Under the pieces are notes generated by a model. It did no database searches. It worked only from the letters and a program-made list of their open reading frames with translations, and was not told the DNA's origin. The position numbers and the translations under genes are program-made. From contig NZ_JALPVL010000008.1 in NCBI RefSeq assembly GCF_023544465.1, forward strand, positions 372,001 to 436,000: a stretch of DNA of 64,000 nt, read 5' to 3'. Source of the stretch: Paractinoplanes maris. GTDB taxonomy: Bacteria > Actinomycetota > Actinomycetes > Mycobacteriales > Micromonosporaceae. Below, in pieces: positions 23,646 through 30,078 of this stretch; within the stretch, counting starts at the first letter, position 1; each line of letters starts with the position of its first letter.

Positions 23646-24844
23646 ACGAACACGTCGCGGTGGTCGACCTCGGCTACGGGGACGCCGGCAAGGGCACTGT
23701 GGTCGACGCTCTGTGCTCGTCCTCGCAACCACGGGCCGTGCTGCGCTTCAACGGGGGAGCGCAGGCCGCACACAACGTGGTCACCGAGGACGGGCGGCAG
23801 CACACGTTCGCGCAGTTCGGGTCGGGCACGCTGCGGGGGGTGCCGACGCACCTGACCCGGTTCATGGTGGTCGATCCGCTGGCTCTGGCGGCCGAGGCGG
23901 CCGCTCTGGGCAACCCGTTCGAGCTGCTCACGGTGGATGGGGACGCCCTCCTCGCCACGCCGTGGCATCGGGCCGCCAATCAGCGCCGGGAGGTCGCCCG
24001 GGGCGGGGCCCGTCACGGTTCGTGCGGGATGGGGGTCGGCGAGACCATGGCGTACGCGTTGAGTCACGTCGACGCTCCCCGGGTCTCCGACACCCTTTCC
24101 CGTACGAGGCTGAGGCGCCGGCTGGCGGCGGTGGAGGCCGAGCTGGGGCCGTTGGCGGTGGCGCTCGACGAGGTGGTGGACGCGTTCCTGGCGTTCGGTC
24201 GCACGGTGTCGATCGTCGCGCCGGGCTTCGAGCAAAGGTTGCTGCGGGAGGGGCCGTGTGTCTTCGAGGGGGCGCAGGGGGTGCTGCTCGACGAGTGGCG
24301 CGGCTGGCATCCGCACACGACCTGGTCGACCACCACGTTCGGCAACGTCTCGTCGATGTGCTCGTCGTTCCGGCGGCTCGGCGTGGTCCGCACCTATACG
24401 ACGCGGCACGGGGCGGGGCCGTTCGTGACCGAGGACGAGACGCTCGACCTGCCCGAGGGGCACAACGCGACGGGGCGGTGGCAGGGCGCGTTCCGGGTGG
24501 GGCACTTCGACGCGGTCGCCCACCGGTACGCGGTCGAGGTGGCGGGCGGGGTCGACGGGCTGGCCGTCACCCACCTCGACGTGCCGGAGCGCTGCCCAGA
24601 GCTGCGGATCTGCGACTCGTACGCGATCGACGGCGAAGCCTGGACCCGGATCGTCCCGGGGCCGGCGCGCGACCTCGAGCACCAGGCGGCGCTGACCCGG
24701 CGGCTGAATCGGGCGCGACCGGGCCCGATGTGGCGGCCGGACGACTGGGCCGGCGCCGTCGGCGGACTGCTCGGCGCCCCCGTGGTGATCGAGTCACACG
24801 GGCCGTCGGCGGCGGACAAGAAAATCCTTCAATTGCATTATTAG
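23642..24844 (+). CDS. Divergent adenylosuccinate synthetase (PurA)-like enzyme
   Basis: 400 aa, GTG start in a 4-base overlap with the vWA stop. The PurA P-loop appears as LGYGDAGKGTVVDAL (canonical GDEGKGK), keeping the catalytic Asp (Asp14, E. coli Asp13) and Lys17. GGAQAAHNVV retains the catalytic His (His44, E. coli His41). FEGAQGVLLDEW matches the FEGAQG motif but is followed by an atypical WRGWHPHTTW segment, and TRHGAGPFVTE matches the later PurA loop. Canonical enzymes join IMP and aspartate using GTP and are about 430 aa. The changes around the IMP site suggest another purine substrate, as in phage PurZ, though PurZ alters the Asp kept here. Operon context argues against housekeeping purine synthesis. 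Confidence 0.82.
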   Translation: MNEHVAVVDLGYGDAGKGTVVDALCSSSQPRAVLRFNGGAQAAHNVVTEDGRQHTFAQFGSGTLRGVPTHLTRFMVVDPLALAAEAAALGNPFELLTVDGDALLATPWHRAANQRREVARGGARHGSCGMGVGETMAYALSHVDAPRVSDTLSRTRLRRRLAAVEAELGPLAVALDEVVDAFLAFGRTVSIVAPGFEQRLLREGPCVFEGAQGVLLDEWRGWHPHTTWSTTTFGNVSSMCSSFRRLGVVRTYTTRHGAGPFVTEDETLDLPEGHNATGRWQGAFRVGHFDAVAHRYAVEVAGGVDGLAVTHLDVPERCPELRICDSYAIDGEAWTRIVPGPARDLEHQAALTRRLNRARPGPMWRPDDWAGAVGGLLGAPVVIESHGPSAADKKILQLHY

Positions 24845-24859
24845 GTGCGCCTAACCTAA
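24841..24859. promoter_or_regulatory. IdeR/DtxR-type iron box before the DUF1540 gene
   Basis: TTAGGTGCGCCTAACCTAA matches the IdeR consensus TWAGGTTAGSCTWACCTWA at 17 of 19 positions. It overlaps the stop codon of the PurA-like gene and lies 89 bases before the DUF1540 start, so it should repress that gene when iron is plentiful. Confidence 0.75.
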
Positions 24860-24947
24860 TCAATTAAATCGTGGTGTAGTTAGAGCAATTCTGGGAAATG
24901 GTTTATGGTCGACGTGACCGGGTGGAACTATAGGAGGCGACGAAGCC

Positions 24948-25241
24948 ATGACTCAGATGCTCGAAATGCCGCGCGTACAGACCTGCACCGTCACCAGCTG
25001 TGGTTACAACCACGACGGGTGCACCGCGTTCGCGGTGACCATCGGCAGTGCGATCTCGGCCGAGTGCGACACCTACGTGCAGTCGGGTGACAAAGGTGGC
25101 ATGGGTAAGGCGCTGGCCCAGGTCGGGGCGTGTAAGCGGTCCGACTGCGTGCACAACACCGACCTCGAGTGCCACGCCCCGGCGATCGTGGTGGGCGAGT
25201 CCGGCGAGAAGGCCGACTGCCTCACGTACGAAAAGGGCTGA
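24948..25241 (+). CDS. Tandem DUF1540 cysteine-rich protein
   Basis: 97 aa with two repeats of a four-cysteine unit: CTVTSCGYNHDGCTAF...ECDTY and CKRSDCVHNTDLECHA...DCLTY. DUF1540 proteins are small presumed metal-binding proteins; most have one unit. SD GGAGG lies ten bases before ATG 24948. An iron box sits upstream and a strong terminator follows, so it is a single-gene transcript probably induced by iron limitation. Possible roles are metal storage, sparing or redox buffering; none is shown by sequence. Confidence 0.88.
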   Translation: MTQMLEMPRVQTCTVTSCGYNHDGCTAFAVTIGSAISAECDTYVQSGDKGGMGKALAQVGACKRSDCVHNTDLECHAPAIVVGESGEKADCLTYEKG

Positions 25242-25253
25242 CCAACGCTCTGT

Positions 25254-25293
25254 AATGTGCCCGCCGTCGCCCTTCGCGACCGGCGGGCACATT
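25254..25293 (+). terminator. Rho-independent terminator after DUF1540 gene
   Basis: AATGTGCCCGCCG and CGGCGGGCACATT form a perfect 13-bp stem with a 14-base loop that can pair further, followed by TGTTTC. Confidence 0.88.
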
Positions 25294-25338
25294 TGTTTCA
25301 GGTTAGGCGAGGCTATCTTCATTGTTTCCGGCGGACAA

Positions 25339-26484
25339 TTACAGATACATGCCGGTGCTGGGCTCGCTCTTGGGTACGGTCACCGGGACATTGCCGGTCT
25401 TGAGCGCATATAGTTCGGCCAGCGTCGCTCCCGCCGCGCCGACGCCCGTGGACCGGCCCAGCCAGGCGACCGCCTCGGCGTACGGGAGACGCCCGACCTC
25501 GATGCTGGCCAGGCACCGGCCAGGCCGCACGACCGCCGGGTGCAGCGACGCCAGGTCCTCGTTCGTCGTGATCGCGATCAGCGCGTTGCGGCCCTGGCCG
25601 AGCAGGCCGTCGGTCAGGTTGAGCAGCCGGGACAGCGCCTGACCGGCACTCGCCTTGGCCTCGCCGCTGATCAGCTCGTCACAGTCCTCGAGCATCAGCA
25701 GGCGCCAGCGCGGCTCGTCCTCGTCGTCGCTGCCCAGCGCCACACTCATCAGGTAGGCCGGGTCGTTGAACAGCCGCTCCGGGTCGAGCACGCAGTCGAC
25801 CTGGCACCAGGAGCGCCACTGCTGGGCCAGCGCCCGCAGCGCGGTGGTCTTGCCGGTGCCGGGCTCGCCGTGCAGGAGCAGGAGGCGGCCGCTGATCGTC
25901 TCGCTGGTCAGCGCCATCAGGCGTTCGAGCGTGGCCGCGACCGAGCTGCTGTAGTTGGCCCGGATCGACCCCCACTGCGCGGCGTCGATCTCGCGGGCCG
26001 CCCGGCGCGGGCCGTGCTGGCCGAAGTGCCAGAACCCGATGGGCACGTTGTCCGGGGTCGGCTGCGGTTCCTCGACGGCGTTCTCGGTGGCCGCCTCGAG
26101 GACCGACTCGGCCAGCTCGGCGCTGATCGCGGTGACGGTGACCCGGGCGCGGCGGCTCTGCTTCCAGCGGGTGACGTGCAGGGTCCAGCCGTCACCGACG
26201 GCGAGCCGGCCCTGACCGTCCTCGTCGACGGCGTCGCGCACGAGGCGGGCGCCGTCGGTGGTCAGCGGGGCGTCGGAGCGCACGTTCTCGAGATACTTGC
26301 TGCGGCCGTACGGCTCGCGTCCGGTCACGAAGGCGTCGAGCGCGAGCAGATCCACCACGTCGACCAGGCGATCGCCGTCGTCCACCGCGCCGGACAGCGG
26401 CAGGGCAGCGGGCAGCGGCGCGGCGGCCGTCGCGTCACCGTGCCGGCTGCCGAGTCGCTCGACGGACTGGTGGGGAGTGCGCAT
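25339..26484 (-). CDS. AAA-family ATPase with DUF5925 N-terminal domain
   Basis: 381 aa from ATG 26484 (weak SD). Residues 1-160 match the DUF5925 domain often fused to AAA modules in actinobacteria. The AAA part has Walker A HGEPGTGKTTALRAL, Walker B LLMLEDCDEL and sensor ITTNEDLASLHPAVVRPGR with the arginine finger, the signature of classic AAA unfoldases such as BCS1/FtsH-like proteins. No membrane helix or protease domain. Tail-to-tail with the DUF1540 gene. Function not established; probably remodels a protein partner. Confidence 0.85.
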   Translation of the reverse strand: MRTPHQSVERLGSRHGDATAAAPLPAALPLSGAVDDGDRLVDVVDLLALDAFVTGREPYGRSKYLENVRSDAPLTTDGARLVRDAVDEDGQGRLAVGDGWTLHVTRWKQSRRARVTVTAISAELAESVLEAATENAVEEPQPTPDNVPIGFWHFGQHGPRRAAREIDAAQWGSIRANYSSSVAATLERLMALTSETISGRLLLLHGEPGTGKTTALRALAQQWRSWCQVDCVLDPERLFNDPAYLMSVALGSDDEDEPRWRLLMLEDCDELISGEAKASAGQALSRLLNLTDGLLGQGRNALIAITTNEDLASLHPAVVRPGRCLASIEVGRLPYAEAVAWLGRSTGVGAAGATLAELYALKTGNVPVTVPKSEPSTGMYL

Positions 26485-26610
26485 ACCAACGATGATCGTC
26501 CGTCGATGCCCGGATAGCACCCTGTTTTCCCGGACGGGCGCTTCGCACCACCCGCCGCGCGCTCGCGTCCGGCGGCTCGCTCAGCGGCGCGGACGTCCCC
26601 GCCGGAACGC

Positions 26611-26629
26611 TAAGGTAAGGCGAACCTAA
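26611..26629. promoter_or_regulatory. IdeR/DtxR-type iron box before the ABC ATPase gene
   Basis: TAAGGTAAGGCGAACCTAA matches 17 of 19 positions of the IdeR consensus and lies 15 bases before ATG 26645. Binding there would block transcription or initiation at high iron. Confidence 0.78.
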
Positions 26630-26644
26630 GGCTGGAAGGTGGGC

Positions 26645-27454
26645 ATGACTCGGTTGTCCGGGACGGACCTCACGCTGGCGTACGACCAGCGGGTCGTCGC
26701 CACCGCACTCGACGTGACGATTCCCGACGGGTCGTTCACGGTCATCGTCGGGCCGAACGCGTGCGGCAAGTCCACACTGCTGCGAGCACTGGCCAACCTG
26801 CTGACGCCCCGACAGGGTTCCGTCGTGCTGGACGGCCGGACGATCAGCTCGTACCGGTCGAAGGAGGTCGCCCGGCGCATGGGTCTGCTCGCCCAGAGCG
26901 CGGTCGCACCCGACGGCATCACAGTCGGCGACCTGGTCGCGCGTGGCCGTTACCCGCACCAGAAACTGCTGCGGCAGTGGTCGGCCGAGGACGAGGAGCA
27001 GGTCGAGGCGGCGATGGCCGCGACCGGGGTGTCGTCGCTGGCCGGGCGGCCGGTCGACGAGCTCTCCGGCGGTCAGCGGCAGCGTGCCTGGATGGCCATG
27101 GTGCTGGCCCAGCAGACCGGCATCCTGCTGCTCGACGAGCCGACGACCTACCTCGACATCGCCTATCAGATCGAGCTCCTGGACCTGTGCGCCGACCTCA
27201 ACGACCAGGGCCGGACGCTGGTGGCGGTGCTGCACGACCTGAACCACGCGGCGCGCTACGCGACCCATCTGATCGCCATGAAGGCGGGCACGATCGTGGC
27301 CCAGGGTGTGCCGTCCGAGGTGATCACCGAGGAGCTGGTCGAGGACGTCTACGGCCTCAAATGCCAGGTGATCGACGATCCTCAGACAGGCACACCCCTG
27401 GTCGTGCCGGGTGCCCGTTCGCTGCGGTCGGCCTTTACTCCGGCCGGCGGCTGA
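26645..27454 (+). CDS. Iron-siderophore ABC transporter ATP-binding protein
   Basis: 269 aa. Walker A GPNACGKSTLLRAL, Q-loop (GLLAQSAVAPDG), signature LSGGQRQRAWMAMV, Walker B ILLLDEPTTYLD and switch His (VLHDLNHAARYA). The pattern, including GPNxCGKST and the YPHQ segment, is that of FecE/FepC-type ferri-siderophore and heme importers. Start ATG 26645 after GGAAGG; a GTG six bases earlier is possible. No permease or binding-protein gene is adjacent, so this is an orphan ATPase that must serve permeases elsewhere. An iron box directly precedes it. The last 20 bases overlap the convergent Ddn-like gene. Confidence 0.92.
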   Translation: MTRLSGTDLTLAYDQRVVATALDVTIPDGSFTVIVGPNACGKSTLLRALANLLTPRQGSVVLDGRTISSYRSKEVARRMGLLAQSAVAPDGITVGDLVARGRYPHQKLLRQWSAEDEEQVEAAMAATGVSSLAGRPVDELSGGQRQRAWMAMVLAQQTGILLLDEPTTYLDIAYQIELLDLCADLNDQGRTLVAVLHDLNHAARYATHLIAMKAGTIVAQGVPSEVITEELVEDVYGLKCQVIDDPQTGTPLVVPGARSLRSAFTPAGG

Positions 27455-27875
27455 GGACGAAGACCGGGATGAGGCGGTCGGTCTTCTTCTGATACTGGGC
27501 GTAGTTGGGGAACGCCGCCACCGCGCGCTCCCACCAGACGGCGCGCTCGTCGCCCGAGACCTCGCGGGCCTCGTAGTCATGCTCCTCGGTCCCGTCCCGC
27601 AGCTCGACGTGCGGGTCCTTGCGCACGTTGTAGACCCACACCGGGTTCTTGGGGGCGCCGCCGAGGGAACCGACCACGGCGTACTCGCCGTCGTGCTCGA
27701 CCCGCATGAGCGGCGTCTTGCGGATCTTCCCGCTCTTGGCGCCGACGGAGGTCAGCAGCACCACGGGATAGCCCTGCAGGTCGTTGCCCTCCTTGCCGTC
27801 GGTGCCCTCGATCTTCTCGGCCTGCTTGCGCGCCCAGTCGGACGTGCTCGGCGCGTACTCACCGGTCAATGGCAT
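27435..27875 (-). CDS. Deazaflavin (F420)-dependent nitroreductase-family protein
   Basis: 146 aa. Matches the Ddn/FDOR split-beta-barrel family: LLTSVGAKSGKIRKTPLMRV (the phosphate-contacting SGK-RKTP motif of F420 binding), GGAPKNPVWVYNV and the C-terminal YQKKTDRLIPVFVL. Such proteins use reduced F420 to reduce quinones or nitro compounds. Starts at ATG 27875 and overlaps the ABC ATPase gene tail-to-tail by 20 bases. No operon partners; a 20-bp repeat array lies just upstream. Confidence 0.9.
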   Translation of the reverse strand: MPLTGEYAPSTSDWARKQAEKIEGTDGKEGNDLQGYPVVLLTSVGAKSGKIRKTPLMRVEHDGEYAVVGSLGGAPKNPVWVYNVRKDPHVELRDGTEEHDYEAREVSGDERAVWWERAVAAFPNYAQYQKKTDRLIPVFVLSRRPE

Positions 27876-27917
27876 GGCGTAACCGTAGGCCCTTCCTCGA
27901 TGTCCAACACGCTGTTC

Positions 27918-28095
27918 CGCGCACGCCCACCACTTCCCCGCACGCCGCCACTTTCACCGCACGGCGACCACTTTCATGACCACTCTCACCGCGCGCCCGC
28001 CACCTTTACCGCGCGCCCGCCACCTTTACCGCGCGCCCGCCACCTTTACCGCGCGCCCGCCACCTTTACCGCGCGCCCGCCACCCTTTACCGCAC
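27918..28095. repeat. 20-bp tandem repeat array
   Basis: GCGCGCCCGCCACCTTTACC occurs with exact 20-base spacing at 27991, 28011, 28031, 28051 and 28071. Diverged copies (GCACGCCCACCACTTCCCC and similar) extend left to about 27918 and right to about 28095. The right-hand diverged copy supplies the stop codon and last residues of the methyltransferase gene. Confidence 0.92.
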
Positions 28096-28857
28096 GCCCG
28101 CCACGGCGGCGTCGGTGCCGCCTCGCCACAGGACGCCGGCCTCGGCGAAGCCGGCGACCCGCAGCGCGTCGACGTGCCACAGCGCCGGCGGAGTCCACTC
28201 GTGGCTGTGCCGGGTCCTGGGGTAGATCCGCTCGCGTTCGACCGCCCGGGGCGCGAGGAACTCGTCGGCCGCCGCTCGCTCCCACCACACGCTCCACGCC
28301 GTCGCGCCGCCCGCGGCGTAGCGAGCCTCCCGCTCGGCGCGGGCGTGCTGATCGAGCCGCTCGGACAGCGTGGGCAGCGACTCCTCCGGCATGTGGTCGG
28401 CGTTCACAAAGATGCCGCCGGGGCGGAGGACCTCGCGGATCTCGGCGTAGAGCGTCGCCACCCGCTCGGCCGGCAGCCAGTGCAGGGCCGTCGCGGTCAG
28501 CACCGCGTCGAAGTCCTCCTCGGGCAGTTTCGCCCGCCAGCCCGCGTCGCCCAGGTCGGCGTCGACCACCTGGCCGCGGTCGCGCAGCGAGGCCGCCGCG
28601 ATCGCCATGAGCACCGGGTCCTGGTCGAGCACGGTGACCTGGGCCCGCGGGAAGCGCGCCAGCGTCCGCAGCGAGATCGTGCCCGTGCCGCCGGCCAGGT
28701 CGAGCACGCGCGGCGCGACCCCGTCGGTGGTCGCGGCGACCGCCGACAGCATCGCGGCGAACCGCTCCTCGCGGTCGGGCAGGAACGCCTCCTGCTGACG
28801 GTCCCAGCTCTCCTGCCAGATCTGCGGGTTGCTCAGGTAAGCACTCATGCCGCTCAC
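28087..28857 (-). CDS. Class I SAM-dependent methyltransferase
   Basis: 256 aa from GTG 28857 (GAGG eight bases upstream); ATG 28848 is an alternative. Motif I VLDLAGGTGTIS, then VTVLDQDPVLM (motif II acidic), VDADLGDAGW and FDAVLTATALHWL (motif IV) mark the SAM fold, of the UbiE/Tam-like small-molecule group. The end, GGTDAAVAGVR, and the TAA stop lie in the degenerate edge of the 20-bp repeat array, so the C-terminus probably changed as the array expanded. Substrate unknown. Confidence 0.88.
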   Translation of the reverse strand: MSGMSAYLSNPQIWQESWDRQQEAFLPDREERFAAMLSAVAATTDGVAPRVLDLAGGTGTISLRTLARFPRAQVTVLDQDPVLMAIAAASLRDRGQVVDADLGDAGWRAKLPEEDFDAVLTATALHWLPAERVATLYAEIREVLRPGGIFVNADHMPEESLPTLSERLDQHARAEREARYAAGGATAWSVWWERAAADEFLAPRAVERERIYPRTRHSHEWTPPALWHVDALRVAGFAEAGVLWRGGTDAAVAGVR

Positions 28858-28878
28858 GCTAGTTACCTCGTCTGCTGC

Positions 28879-30078
28879 TCACAACCGTCTGCTCTGTGCC
28901 TCGTTCTGGTGGGCGGCGACAAATGCCTGTAGATCGCGGCGCTCGATCGCGGCCGCCATCAGGTCGGGGAACGCGTCCGGCGTACACGCGAAAGCCGGCA
29001 CCCCCAACGCGGCCAGCGCCGCGGCGTTGTCGTGGTCGTAGGCCGGCGCGCCCTCGTCGGAAAGCGCCAGCAGCACCACCACCTGCACGCCGGCCGCAGT
29101 CATCTCGGCCACCCGGCGCAGCATCGGCTCGCGGATACCGCCCTCGTAGAGGTCGCTGATCAGCACGAAAATGCTGTCCCGGGGCCGGCTGATCAACTGC
29201 TGGCTATACGCGATGGCGCGGTTGATGTCGGTGCCGCCACCCAGTTGCGTGCCGAACAGCACGTCCACCGGGTCGTCGAGCTGCTCGGTCAGGTCGACCA
29301 CCGCGGTGTCGAAGACGACCAGCGACGTCCGCAGCGACTTCATCGACGCCAGCACGGCCGCGAACACCCCGGAGAACACCACCGAGGCGGCCATCGACCC
29401 GGACTGGTCCACGCACAGCACGACATCGCGCTGCACGGCGGTCGTGCGGCGGCCGTACCCGATCAACCGCTCGGGGATCACCGTGCGCTGCTCGGGCTGG
29501 TAGTGCTTGAGGTTGGCCCGGATCGTGCGATCCCAGTCGATGTCGGCGTGCCGCGGGCGATGGATGCGCGCCGCGCGGTTGAGCGCCCCGGTCACCGCGG
29601 CCCGGGTCTTCTGCTCGATCCGTTTCTCGAGCTGCTCGACAACCGTGCGCACGACCTGACGGGCCGCGTCCTTGGTCTTCTCGGGCATCACACGGTTGAG
29701 GGAGAGCAACGTGCCGACCAGGTGTACGTCGGGCTCGACCGCGCTCAGCATCTCGGGTTCGAGCAGCAGCCGGGTCAGGTCCAGCCGTTCGATCGCATCC
29801 TGCTGCATGACCTGCACGACCGTGCTGGGGAAGTACTCGCGGATGTCGCCGAGCCAGCGCGCCACCTTCGGTGCCGAGCCGCCCAGCCCGGCTGAGCGCC
29901 GGTTGCTCCGCTCGTCACCGCCCTCGCCGCCACCGTCGTAGAGCGCGGCCAGCGCCGAATCCATCGCGCCGTCCCGGCCCTCGGCCCGGCCCAGCGACTC
30001 GTCGGCCGGGCCGCCGAGCACCATCCGCCAGCGCCGCCGCCGCTCCCGCGTCGTCTCGTCGGTCGTCTCGTCACTCAT
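28879..30078 (-). CDS. vWA protein of the MoxR-DUF5682-SWIM operon
   Basis: 399 aa. The N-terminal 190 residues are helical; the vWA fold (about 205-360) has MIDAS VDQSGSMAAS, the Thr loop in LGGGTDIN and the acidic ISDLYEGG. It resembles CoxE-type partners of MoxR ATPases. ATG 30078 overlaps the DUF5682 stop by one base (TGATG). Last gene of a leftward four-gene operon. Probably the client-binding or metal-dependent effector of the MoxR protein (family knowledge). Confidence 0.9.
   Translation of the reverse strand: MSDETTDETTRERRRRWRMVLGGPADESLGRAEGRDGAMDSALAALYDGGGEGGDERSNRRSAGLGGSAPKVARWLGDIREYFPSTVVQVMQQDAIERLDLTRLLLEPEMLSAVEPDVHLVGTLLSLNRVMPEKTKDAARQVVRTVVEQLEKRIEQKTRAAVTGALNRAARIHRPRHADIDWDRTIRANLKHYQPEQRTVIPERLIGYGRRTTAVQRDVVLCVDQSGSMAASVVFSGVFAAVLASMKSLRTSLVVFDTAVVDLTEQLDDPVDVLFGTQLGGGTDINRAIAYSQQLISRPRDSIFVLISDLYEGGIREPMLRRVAEMTAAGVQVVVLLALSDEGAPAYDHDNAAALAALGVPAFACTPDAFPDLMAAAIERRDLQAFVAAHQNEAQSRRL

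Noticed and set aside
25298..25317. Third iron-box-like sequence (TCAGGTTAGGCGAGGCTAT)
   Set aside because: Only about 14 of 19 consensus positions fit, and it lies between the 3' ends of two convergent genes, where no start codon follows.
27991..28090. Considered the 20-bp array as a CRISPR
   Set aside because: Repeats abut with no spacers, and no cas genes are present.
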